NCBI GenBank assembly: GCA_000320605.2
Contig: KB445815.1
Coordinates: 44,970-108,969, forward strand
Origin: Gelatoporia subvermispora B
Lineage: Eukaryota > Basidiomycota > Agaricomycetes > Polyporales > Gelatoporiaceae
Direction: 5' to 3'
Length of the DNA: 64,000 bases
Part shown: one piece after another, positions 1 to 11,100 of the stretch
Numbering within the stretch: position 1 is the first letter of the stretch
Layout: every line of letters begins with the position of its first letter
Notes under the pieces: model-generated
Seen by the model: the letters and a program-made list of their open reading frames with translations, nothing else
Told to the model about the DNA's origin: nothing
Database searches by the model: none
Translations under genes and position numbers: made by a program

Positions 1-237
1 CCTGTCGCTTCTAGACTCCTTCTAGACCTAGCCATGCCTAGCCAGACCTAGACTGGGACATGTGACTCTGGGACATCTGCACATGTGCGCATCACGTGCC
101 TGCTATGTCACGTGACTAGCCTGGAGCCACGCAGGCAGCCACTACCAGCTAAGTCGTTACTGTTCTGAGAACGGAACACACACTGCCTGCCACTGCTCTA
201 GCGCTGGTTAAGCGCTTAGCTTCGAAAAACTGTGACA
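1..237 (-). repeat. Partial LTR, left arm of a long inverted repeat
   Basis: Read on the minus strand from 237 downward, this begins TGTCACAG and matches the plus-strand sequence starting at 40398 to the window edge, with about a dozen differences and one 2-bp gap by eye. TG at the outer end, the length and the absence of coding sequence fit an LTR of a retrotransposon. The copy is cut off by the start of the window, so its 3' end and any internal region are not visible. Confidence 0.75.
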
Positions 238-690
238 CCTAACTTCTTTATGTTGAAGTTGTGGCTTGACCACAAGCGAGCACTCGGTTGCTGAGTGGCA
301 TTGCACTTTGACTCACTTTGTACTGTGTGGCTCAGGCCAAAGAGTGTCACCTTACCTCTTACCTCGTAGTATATAAGTAGTACATGTTCGTGTGTATCCC
401 ACATCTGTTTGTCTAAAGCTCTCAAGCTCAATAGACATATGTTCCCTACACTTCAGTCTCACGCCATCCTGCAATACTTTACATAGAGTCCAATTATTGT
501 ACTGGACTATTGTGCTGTTTGCTGCTGCTCACTATGCCTTCCAGCACGTGCACATATCTCCTTGCCAACATGCACATCACGTGCATATCAATATAGCGTG
601 CTGCACGTCTCCGAATGTCGGTCAAGCACCACTCATGTACTAGCTTACAGCCCTACTCCTCTGCTTCTTTTTTAAACTGACAGTACACAC
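238..690. other. No gene seen
   Basis: About 450 bases flanking the LTR arm. A TATA-like run (agtatataagtag) lies at 367-379, but no supported coding region follows closely. Nothing else recognised. Confidence 0.4.
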
Positions 691-695
691 AACTC

Positions 696-2310
696 ATGCC
701 ATCAGCCCATGAAGAATGTGGAATATCACGCTCAGTGAGACTGGCAGTAGGCAGCAGGCGTCTTGGGCCCAATGGGAAGATCTCGACCAGAGTCTATATA
801 CTGAACCAGAAGCAGATTGCCCAACACAGAGACCAGTCTCACAAGGAGATGCTGGACAACTTGTTAGGTGAGCAAACAGTGTCATGACGTGCTAGTACTA
901 ATAACGTCCTCACATCAATAGGTCTTGGTGGTGAATCACTGAGAGTTCTTGCTGAGCTGCACAGAAATACTAAAGGCGATCATATCATGCATAAGCCTGA
1001 TGTTTTCCACGAAGAAGTTCAGGGAAATGACAACTTAAAATGGCAAATACCACAAGATGACCAAGAGGACACATTTGCTCATGCTGTTCGAGATTTGTTA
1101 ACTAACCAGTGAGTACACACTTTCACTTCCTAGACAATTGCTTTGTTTATTCTCGATTCTAGATGGCAGTATTACTAATACAAGACCTGAATACATTGCT
1201 ACATTGAAGTATGTTTCAATGTGACAGTATCACCGTACACTGGACAACCTCCAGCAGCTAGTCATCCAGTGGCTGTTCAAACTCCACAATTTGAACTTGT
1301 TGCAAACAAGTATATGATTTTCACACTGACAGAACCGATGAATGACACTGCTATTGGCTTCTTTGCAGGTTATCGAATGTGGTCTCATATTGCCAAGTCC
1401 CTGCAAACATGCTGCCAAGTGATCCGCGATACTGTCAACATATATAATTGTGCCGCTCTAGCACTAGATCCACCGTGTCCTATGTTGGACCAGGATAAAG
1501 TCTCACACTTCAGCTTTCTCGAGAAATTCAATCCTTTGTAGGATACTCGAAATGACATTCATGACAAGCCCTGGACCCGGCCTACCGTCTGAAAGATCAT
1601 GAAAAAGAATTGCTGCATAGCATGTGCTCGTGAGAAGTTGCAACAGTGTAACATGGAAGTACACCGCCTTTATATATCTATCAAAGATGAGAATAAGCAT
1701 TTCTAGATAATGCTTGCTGCCCTCTGCGAAGAGAACAGCCCACTGTATGGTGCTGTAGCCGACTATGCTGCACACTATATGCATGTTAACAGCCACTTAC
1801 TTGCACACATTCATCTCATCTATCATCTCGACATCTCGACAGGTTCACTGGGAACACTATGAAGGGTAGGCGTAAAGGTACAGCATCAGCAGAAAATACC
1901 TTGGATAGTGTAGATGATATGCCACTGACTGAGATAGCTCATGATGAACATCTGCTAGAGGATGATGGTGTTGACGAGGACAAGATGCAGTATCATGTAG
2001 CAGGTATCATACAGTATATATCTGATCTACCTGCCAACACATAACCTATACAAGCCCGGTGACATTCCATGTAATAGTACAGTCGAAAACATATATTAGT
2101 CAATCATCACCAGTGAGCTCTGTTGCCTTATGCAAGGATGCAAAGTGCCTATGCATATCACTGTGTAAGTCATGCAGTTCTCATCGTGTATCTGTCAATG
2201 CACACCATGCATCTTTATACAGCCCCCAAGCCTGGAGACATTCCCCTACTACAACTATGAGGAGGCTGAGCACGACGAGAGTGATTGGGATCTGCTCAAC
2301 AACTGAGCTT
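696..2310 (+). pseudogene. Degenerate intron-bearing gene, family not recognised
   Basis: An open stretch from 696 runs to about 867, where a GTGAGC donor, a TACTAAT branch-like site (about 893) and an AATAG acceptor (921) define a plausible intron. A second open stretch runs to about 1109 and ends in a GTGAGT donor, with a matching acceptor near 1163. Past this point the frame breaks, although acidic coding-like fragments continue (1859-2041, about 2210-2320). The retained splice signals suggest a once-functional gene, probably carried by an old transposon because the whole neighbourhood is mobile-element debris. I do not recognise the product and give no function. Confidence 0.3.
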
Positions 2311-3436
2311 GTTACACCACTAAACAAATAGCCTGTGATAAGCCTTGACTGTTCGATATGTTCGTTGATGCAATGAGTTAGATCAGCATCGGGATGCATC
2401 TCTAAAAGGTTTCAGCGCGAGAAAGAGAATGTATAGAAAATTTGTGCCAACCTGCGATCTGTTGGCCACCATTTGTAGCTACATTTCTAGCCTGCACCAA
2501 TGCAGGTAGCTTTGCTCTATATTTCGTGATAAGCAACAGTAGATTTAGGTGAGATGTATGCGAGTTACTAACGCCCAAGGGCGAATGCACATAAGTACGA
2601 ATGCAGCAATTTCGTCTAATGTGCCTTGCTGAGGGGACATTAGACCGTGACTGGCAGACATGATTGTGGCAGACTGCAGTGATGATAGTAGCTGTCTAAG
2701 TTGTAGTAGGAAATACCACTGAGGTATGTTCCTCGTTGCAGCTCATTCATCATTTCTATCGTAGTTATGATAGATACTATCACACATCTTGAATAGTATC
2801 AGACTCTCAGAGTACTCAGTGGTCGCAGCAAGTCATACTAATTGAACAGAACATCCTTAGCATAAATGTCTATCTGTTGTAGTACTCTCATATAGTAATG
2901 ACGTATAGTAAAACAGGAAACCAGTGTATGCGCACTCAAGAGTAACTATAATATGAAACTATAGGGAGTATGTATATACAAGCAGAGAAACATAGGGAAA
3001 CCATGGTATGCATACCACCATTGAGCTAAAGTGGCTCCACGACACGTCTTGCATATGCGGCGATTAATCATTCACCAACTGCTGAGCCATGATCCAGTTC
3101 ATACCTTGCATCTGCCATAGCTTTGTGTGCACATCATCCTCTAAGCAATGCCTTAACAGAACACTCTGGGGTGTCAAAATGATGTGCAACTGCTGCACTA
3201 TGTAGTTCTTGGAGGTGGACACTATTTGATCACTATAACAAAGTAAGTTTGTCCACATGCCTGATCTAAGCTCGGCTCACATTGGTGCAGGCTGTTCATG
3301 AGCTATGGTGGCAAATACGCAGCTCCATTTCCTATTGTCATCAAGTGTAACAATGCTGATGAGGCTGCAGTCATTAATACTGCAAATAACATTCCAAATG
3401 TTGTGAAGTTAAAACCAGATGAAGCAACGATGACGC
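2311..3436. other. No intact gene; short coding-like relic at the right end
   Basis: AT-rich sequence with no supported gene. From about 3298 to 3441 the + strand is open and begins after an acceptor-like GTGCAG. It reads like a coding fragment that ends where the GC-rich insert begins at 3437. The product is not recognised. Confidence 0.3.
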
Positions 3437-3775
3437 TGTAATACCAGATATGTGCTGGCCCGGGGAACCGCTGTAGAACTGACCACCATGTGCCTCCCAC
3501 CACACCAGGGAAGGAGCGGGGAGACGGTGGATCATAAGCTTGAACTGTCGCCCCACTCCGCAAGCATCGCATCCAGGGCATAACACGGGGCCTTGCCGGA
3601 TGTGAACATAGAACCCACAGAACACAATCCAGAATGAACGCCTCAGCACCACTAGGCGGCGGAGGCCGACCGCTACACGGAATCCGCACCAGAGGCCTTC
3701 GGAGATGAAGCGGGGGCGGAGAGGCGTATTAATTCCGAAGGAGCACAACGCGATTTCTACGACAGTTCAGTCTAC

Positions 3776-4542
3776 CTAGTCATGGGGCACGTCTACGTGA
3801 CGCTGCCCCTTGTATGCGGGAGCAGGTTCGACACTGCCCTCAACGTCCTCGGTGGGCCAGTCCCCGAAAAGCAATCCCACCAGGCGCATAAGGCATTTGT
3901 CGAGTTCTCCAAATACCAGCGTGCAGCAGGGTGGAGCGCCCAAGTCCGCACAGAGTAAACTGAGGTAATGGCGCACCCTCCGGAATAATTCCCGGTCTAC
4001 ATCGGCTGCGCAGAAGGGTTAGATAAGGCGGCATCTAAGTCTGTCGAAACACCTACAACCAAACATCTCTATGGTTTCGTCGAGCAACAGTGAGTGCTCA
4101 TGCATGCGCTCTGGAAGGGGCTCATACGCCGGGCGCCAGAGATAAAGGTGTTCCGAGAGGAACAACATCCTGGGAGCGTCGTGGATGCGGGTTAACCCGA
4201 AATCGAGGTGCGCGGTGATACTAGAGACCTCTCGGAGCAAGAAGGACAAGGGGACCGGAACACTGGTGCTTCGGAGCAACTGCGCGTAGCTGTCGAACAG
4301 CGTCTGACCTCGGAGCGGCATCAATTAAGGGAGGGGACCTGGCGGGGAAGGCGACAACTCACCACAAGGGTCCGGGTCCGACCTGCCCATCCAAGCCATA
4401 GGTGAATCTCATCTGGGTCGAACACAGGCTCGCATTGAACTTCGAAACAGAGCAACACACCGGCGGCATTGTATCCTTCAAGCACCTGCGCGATGGCAGA
4501 CGGAAAAAGACGTGAGCGGAGAGAAGGGGCAGCGAAGGCCAT
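3776..4542 (-). pseudogene. Unrecognised broken reading frame in the GC-rich insert
   Basis: On the minus strand, open stretches 4321-4542, 4019-4324 and 3776-4034 (two frames) follow one another with small overlaps and frame changes, as expected for one decayed coding region. The predicted peptides are leucine-, arginine- and proline-rich and carry no motif I recognise. The overlapping plus-strand frames in this GC-rich DNA are also long, so open length alone is weak evidence. It may be the remains of an element-encoded protein. Confidence 0.25.
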
Positions 4543-4889
4543 TTCTAGCGCGGCAGCGGGGGCAGCAACAGGGGAAACTCTGGGAAGAGACTGGAGGGGA
4601 GGTGGGGCCCGGGGAAGGGCTCGAAATACGTCCTCAATGGCCCCTTATAGGGCACGCATCACGGAATCAGCCGGAAGCACATCAAGCCAATCCACGATGT
4701 TTCGGGAACTCATTACCGAGGGCGCAACAAGGTGACGGGGAAGAGTGTGACAGGGGCGACTACGTACCATCACGCACCGGAGGGGAAAATATCGTCTCCG
4801 CACCAAGGACGGGGGCAGTCGATATACCACGCAAAGGAATCACGGAACAGCAGCCCCGATGAAGAGGGGAATATGAGTTACCGTGCACC

Positions 4890-5189
4890 GCGATGCGATA
4901 TACAGTGCAGCAACACAAACGCGATACGGAACGGCAGTTCCAGCAACAAGCAACGCGAGTCACCGTGCAGTGGTACGGATGCGACATGGAACAGCAGTTC
5001 CAGCGCCAGGCGATGCGATATATTGTGCGGCAATACGAACACGATACGGAATAGCGGTTCCAGCGGCAAGTGATGTGATTCACCATGCAGTGGCATGGAT
5101 GCGACATGGAACAGCGGTTCTAGCGAGAAGCGAGAGATGACCCGCGCAACGGCACAGATATCACACGAAATGGGGGTCCTGGCGACAGG
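4890..5189. repeat. 60-bp tandem repeat, five units in alternating A-B order
   Basis: Units start at 4890, 4950, 5010, 5070 and 5130, each exactly 60 bp. Units 1 and 3 resemble each other most (start GCGATGCGATATA), as do units 2 and 4 (contain TGCGACATGGAACAGC), giving a 120-bp higher-order period. Unit 5 is the most diverged. Since 60 is a multiple of three, every open frame through it encodes 20-residue repeats. In the frame from 4883 the alternating units read as DAIYxAA..TRYG and ..RMRHGTAV. Confidence 0.8.
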
Positions 5190-5662
5190 GAGCGCGAGTA
5201 CTCATGGGGTGGGGCAGAGGTGGGGAGGAAACGAAGGTTCCATTCCGGGGGTCACCGGACCCACAGCGGTGGGGAAAGTGTACGGTTGCAAGGGTCAGAA
5301 CTGGAGGGGAAATATAGTGGAGGAGGGAGAGGAGGAAGGGGGCCCTTCCTGACCCCCTCGGTAGGGACATGATACTGAGGTCTTAGGATTTCGTGTCTAG
5401 GAGTAGCCTCACACACACACACCTTCAATCTGATTTCGTTGACCTCGCGGAACTCGATTCGTAAATCACTGGAGAAGGCCGTGCAGCGTGCAGAAGAGTA
5501 TCCGGAAGCGCCTGCGCTGTCTCTGAGTGCGGGGCGAAGAACCTTCGGATCCTTGTAGAAGTCCCTATCCCTCACTATCGCACCTCCGCCATCCTCTTCC
5601 TGACTCCCACGAACCTGGGAGGTCATATTCGATTTCAACTGTGCCCTACCCCAAGCATTACA

Positions 5663-6120
5663 ATGCACACAATTTGCCAGTCTCGGTTGCTTGCGTTAAT
5701 ACAATGTCCAGCTAAGAACTGGTACTGTGTGGCATATGAAAATGAGGCTGGGATTTATTCAAGCCAGTCAGTGATCGATCTGTTATGTACCTCGAGTGAC
5801 TTAACTCACCATGGACTTAAAGTACTAACTAGATGCAGGCAGCATGTGGCTGGCCTTGAGTGATGTTCAGGAGATTAAACATATTTTTAAACGCACTGCA
5901 GAATATAGTGATACAAAAAACCACCCCAGATATGTCCGGAGAAAGCATGCCAACTGCAAATAGTGCTACTCGCACCTGCCAAGTGGTGCTTCCTGAGCTC
6001 TAACAGTCTGTGTCTTCTACAAACTCAGTACCAAATACTGGAGGTATGAGTTTATATGGAGAACTGTTGGTTCGTTGCTCAAGGCTAACACTGTTCTGGC
6101 ACTGCCAGATGGTTCTTAGG
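5663..6120. other. Coding-like debris, no gene supported
   Basis: The + strand is open from about 5663 to 5863 and encodes a short peptide with no recognised family. It is followed by stop-rich sequence. It may continue an older element interrupted by the GC-rich insert to its left, but the frames do not visibly join. Confidence 0.2.
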
Positions 6121-6473
6121 TTAGGCTCATCCACAACCTACCTATATCATGTGATTGTGGTGAAATGTGACACCCATGGAAAAGGCACTTAGCCAGTGCC
6201 TTGAGGTAGGAGACAGGGCATTGAGGCGCAAAAGCAGATGTTAGGCAAGTAAAGGAGCACCTATAGCACTTACGTCGTGTTACAGTTAAAATCTATTCAC
6301 ATTCCCAGATGTAGTTTTCTCAGAAATTGAGAACCAATGAAGTCTCAGGAACATCTACACCCACATTTCATAGGCTTTTAATTTTCGATTACTTGAATCT
6401 ATAAGTTATCTACAGATTTACAAAGTTTCGTCATGCTTTTCATGTGACATAGGTAGGTTGTGGATAAGCCCAA
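6121..6473. repeat. Inverted repeat pair, possible MITE or foldback
   Basis: The arm at 6121-6154 (core ATCCACAACCTACCTAT) recurs in inverse orientation at 6440-6473, about 34 bp with a handful of mismatches. They enclose roughly 285 bp of non-coding sequence. The layout fits a small non-autonomous DNA element, but no flanking target duplication is evident to me. Confidence 0.45.
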
Positions 6474-7819
6474 TCTTACCGCAGAGGGCAGCAGTCTGGC
6501 TGCTAGACTACATGAACTGACCTTGTCATCTGCTGATTCGCAACAAATAGGTACGTTGCAATTCTGTGTATGTGACTCTATCGCAGCAGCTAACATTTGT
6601 GTTCTACCATGGTAACTATGCAACGGCGATATGGAGGTCCCAACTCTGAACAATCTCACCAATCTGTGCATGAGGCTTCACATGCATCTGAGTGTATAGT
6701 TGATCAGGCTCAAGATATGCCCATCTCATGCTCCCGCATGTCTTCTGTCTCAAGCAAGGCATATAGCATGTCATCTGTATCTTGAGTGACCGCATCCAAC
6801 ATCACAATCATATCGGTGTCTTTGTCCATTTCTGGGGCCACCCTCTACTCAAACACTGGCCCAATAACTGCCACCCCTAGGCTATTATTAGTTACCCATC
6901 TCATGCAGCTGGACAACTCGTAGGACAGGTTATATTAATATGTCTGTAACTTGGACAGTATCATCTACCTGGCATACACAACAATCACCCACGTGAAGGC
7001 TTTCTCTCTAGGAAAAGCATGCTGATACGTTCGTACAAGCACTTGGGTTCACCGAAGAGACAATCATGCTGCTAATTTCATGGCAAAGCTCAAATACACA
7101 AAGATGCCAATGAAGGAGTTAAGATGGTTCTAGGGAATTTCTCGCAAGCACGGTCGGTCCCATACTGCACATATAGAAATTGAGTAGATGGATCTAGGGA
7201 CTAATATCATATTCTAACTACTTCACGTGCAAGGATGGTCTCATCAAGAATTACGTGATAAAGGTACGATGCTGCGTGTCAACGTTTTTGATAGTCATCT
7301 TCTCAACTTCTTTATATGTTGAGGGCTTCTCACACTGTTAGCGACAGTGTCCAGCGATTGGCTGCAAAGCATCGTAGTGTGGCTGCTAACCTCTAGTGGG
7401 CCCCATGGCACTATCGTTCAGAACACAAGGGGCTGAAGCTTATGCCCACTGAGAAGCTTGTGGTTGTGAAGAAGAAGCTCAAATGGCACAAGAAGTGCAC
7501 CGCTGTCATTGCTGGTGCCCAGAAAATAGTATCAGATGTGATATTCAAGGCACAGGCTAAGCTCAGCGGCCAAGACTTTCAGCAGATGAAGACTGAGATA
7601 ATACAAGATTGACAGAAAGCAAGCACAAAATGAGCCCCGAACCGCTGGAACACATTCATCATGAACGAATCAAAACGAATCAATAATGGTAAGTAGTTAG
7701 AACATCCTCTCTACTGATGAATTCAGACTTATGATGACATTCGATCCTGCAGCTCGTCCAGACAGTGCATCCCGGCTTAAGTCTTCCGAACTTGCTGGCC
7801 AGATCTGCAAATGTTTGCA
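6474..7819 (+). pseudogene. Coding debris, probably old transposon gene; most of it unreadable
   Basis: Mostly stop-rich AT-rich sequence. From about 7320 to 7690 the + strand has a recognisable basic, lysine-rich coding texture with a few stops and ends in a stretch reading RWNTFIMNESKRINNG, followed by a GTAAGT donor-like site. The W-N-x-F pattern with a basic tail resembles unnamed ORFs common in Agaricomycete repeats (recollection of the family, not a search). No function can be given. Confidence 0.25.
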
Positions 7820-8180
7820 CAATAGGGCCCACATTGTTATATTTGTATGCTACAATATGGCTCACATTGTGATATCTATATATTACAATATGGCACACAT
7901 TGTACTTGGAACTACCTACAATGTGCTTTAGCCTTGTAAGATTTGTATATAACAATATGGCCCATATTATACTTAAAAATATGCACAACATGCCCCACAA
8001 CTATTAAACTTACAGGTCACAATGTGGCTCACATTGTCTAGTTAGCATATCAACAATGTGTCCTATTTTGGATTGTAAACATATGACAATTTGGTATCAC
8101 ATTGTACCATTGGTACCACATGCACCACGATAAGCACAGCACATTTTGCGCAAGTGTGGGCCAATTGTAGTACAATTGTG
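7819..8180. repeat. 33/34-bp periodic array with palindromic core
   Basis: A core close to ACAATATGGCNCACATTGT, an imperfect palindrome, recurs at 7819, 7852, 7885, 7918, 7952, 7985, 8019, 8053, 8086, about 8118 and 8152. The steps are 33 or 34 bp throughout. The cores at 7819, 7852, 7885 and 8019 are best conserved; the 14-15 bp between cores vary in sequence. The layout resembles a CRISPR array superficially, but the host is eukaryotic and there are no cas genes, so it is a minisatellite. The same motif and period recur at 33777-33900. Confidence 0.85.
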
Positions 8181-8189
8181 AAAATCATA

Positions 8190-11100
8190 GCTGCTCTACA
8201 TGCACACTCAGGGAATCAAGGACAAGGGACAAAAGAAAAGGAATATTAAAAGAAGAAGTGCTGCTCCTACAAGCCGTGCGGCAAGGAGGGTCACACTGAG
8301 AATAAGTGTCAGAAAAAAAGGTAGATCTCACTGCTGCCAATACACCCAAGGAGGAGCAACCTGTGAAGGTGGCTTTTGCCAAGAACAGGCCACTCTATCC
8401 AAAGTTTGCCGACCAGGTGTTCATGGCAAGCAAACATGCGCTAGCCACAGCCAAAGATCTATATACTTGGATCATCAATTCTGGCGCCACCAGCCACATG
8501 AGCTCTTGCCGAGAGTTCTTTCTGTTGTACTAACTGCTCGTTCCATCAATACAGGTCAAATTATGTGACAAGGGTTACATGCCTGCCATTAGCATGGGCA
8601 CAATGCATGTGATCCTTAAGGTATCTGATGGCTCGAACAAGTGCACACTAGTCCAGCAGATGCTCCATGTCCCGGGTCTTAATGGCAGCCTACTATCCAT
8701 AGCCTGACTCACCACTGACAAATTTGAAGTCCACTTCCGCAGCTCTGGGTGCAAAATTATTGGCACAAACGGAAGCATTGCGGCTACCACATACAAAGTT
8801 GGGAACATGTATCACCTAGACATGAAGAGGGTTTGATGTGAGCACAGATTTTTCCAATGTTAATGCCCAACTAATGAAGTGCACATTAGCAATGAGCACT
8901 AAAACCGAGTTCAAGGCTTCTGCTAAAGTGTGACACAGATACCTCAGACACATCACCACATAAGCTGTGTTGAAGATGGTCCGTAGTGGAATGGTGAATA
9001 GGACACTCATAACAGGAAATGCCAAAGCCACTTATAGCAGAGTCTGCTCAGGCTGCCCTCAAGTCAAGCAGGCCTGTACACCGATCTCAAAGGAGACTAG
9101 CAACAAGTCACCCCATGTTCTCTACTGAACTTATTATGATATCTGTAGGAAAAGGAGACACCATCATGTCTTGGCTACTACTACTTCATGACTTGGACTG
9201 ATGGACAGTCACACTATCTCACGCCAAACCTGATGAAAACTAAGGACAAGGTCCTGGGTCACTGGCGCACCTATATTAAGTGGCCTAAAGCCAAACTCGA
9301 ACAATAGGCCATCTGCCTCCGCTTCAATGGTGGAGGAGAGTACACTTCCAAAGCAATGGAGAAGTACAAGAAGAGCAAGAGCTTTCATCACGGAATGTCT
9401 AATGTGTACACTCTGCCAGAAAACGGCCTTGCAGAGCGTATGAGTAGAACAATGATAGAGCACGCACACTTGATGATGAAGGACACCAGATTACCTAACT
9501 TGTATTGGGCTGATGCTGTACTCTACGCTGTGTACATTATTAACAGAATACCCATGCATGCTCTCGAAGAAAACATTACACCGCATGAGGCTTACTTCAG
9601 AACGAAACCTATAGTAGCGTACATTATGGTATTTGGCTGCAAGGCCTATGCACATGTCCCTGACGAGTGCCAGAAAAAGTTGGACACCAAATCATTGGAA
9701 TGCACCTTTCTAGGCTATGCTAAAAACAGAAAAGCCTATTGGCTAGTACACCGACCTATAGGACATGTGTTTAAATCACATGACATTATCTTTGATGAAG
9801 GTACCAAAGCGCAGCCAAGCTGCATTATGATTGAGCTCGAGCCTATGCAAGTTGAGACCCCAAAGAGAGATCAAGTTTTCTCAGAAATCGGTGACAAGGG
9901 CACGGAGGATACATTCAAGCCTGAGGTGAGCCCAAAGAACACAAAGGGTCCTAGCAAGGTGGAGACCGGCAATGCACAGTCGTGCATCATAGCACTGGCT
10001 GTTACAATGCATCAGCTGACACCATTGGCACTCACACAGCCAAGCGAGTGCAAACAGTACCGACCATTCTGATACATGCCAACACCCAAACTGTGGTTAT
10101 CCACATGCCCTCGCAAGGCTCCCAAGTCCAACAACAATGAAAGTTTCAAGGTCACCTTGTACTTGAGGCATCACATAGTTAAAGAGTCATTAAATACAAA
10201 AGACACTGCCAAGAATGAGGAGCCCAAAGACTCGGGACCGGCAATAGATGAAGAGCATGTGAAGCGTGCCATGATCTTAGATAATCCAAAGATATATGAG
10301 CAGGCAATGTCATGGCCCAATACGGATTGCTGGAAGGCGATCTGCACTAAGAAATTACTAGTTTTTACCAAGGCGGATCTGTACAATAAGGTCAAATGCC
10401 TGCACAACCGCAAGGTTATTAGGTGCAAGTGAGTCTTCATAATCAAGTGCAGCTTGATGGGGAAGTTAGGAAACACAAGATATACCTAGTTATAAAGGGA
10501 TTCATGCAGGTAGAGAGTATAGACTATAATAAGACCTTTGCTTTTATAACAAAGTTTACGTTGATTTAAGTGCTGCTCATGCTAGCCGCTAAACACAACC
10601 TCGAGATCTACCAGATGGACGTTAAATCGACATTTCTGAACAGAAATCTCGACGAAGAGATTGATATGCAGTGCTCACCTAGGTTCAGTGATAACAAGAA
10701 GAAAGCCAGAAAGCTATGCAAATTCCTGTACGGCCTCAAGCAGGCTAGCTGAGAGTAGTACAAGAAACTCCGTAAGGAGTTTGAATCACTGGGGTTCAGA
10801 GGATGTGGTTTGAATCACAGCATTTTTTACAAAGTCGAGGACAACTATCCAATTATTGTATCTGTCTCTGTCAATAACATGCTAACTGTATGTGGCAATC
10901 TTGGGACCGTAATACGTGTTAAGGCAAATCTCAGCAAGCACTTCGATATGACAGATCTAGGTGAGGCCTAGAAATTATATGTAACTGCAGCAAGCGCACG
11001 ATTGAATTGTTGCAGCGGCAGTATATCAAGGGTATCTAAACCCAATTTGGACTAGAGAACTTCTGCCCGGTGAGCACTCTAATGGCCACAAACCAAAAGC

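Larger units (their letters stand above)
3437..5662. mobile_element. GC-rich TG..CA-bounded insert, unclassified element
   Basis: Base composition rises sharply to GC-rich between about 3440 and 5660, while both flanks are AT-rich. The segment begins TGTAAT (3437) and ends ATTACA (5657-5662), a 6-bp terminal inversion of the kind seen at LTR ends. I could not find a convincing target-site duplication: flanks GACGC and ATGCA do not match. Inside are several minus-strand open stretches and a 60-bp tandem repeat. It could be a long LTR, a non-autonomous retroelement or a fragment of another element. The boundaries are inference. Confidence 0.4.

Noticed and set aside
7819..8180. CRISPR array (regular repeats with variable spacers)
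   Set aside because: The host is clearly eukaryotic, the spacers are only about 14-15 bp, the repeats are imperfect, and no cas genes exist in the window. A minisatellite or binding-site array explains it better.
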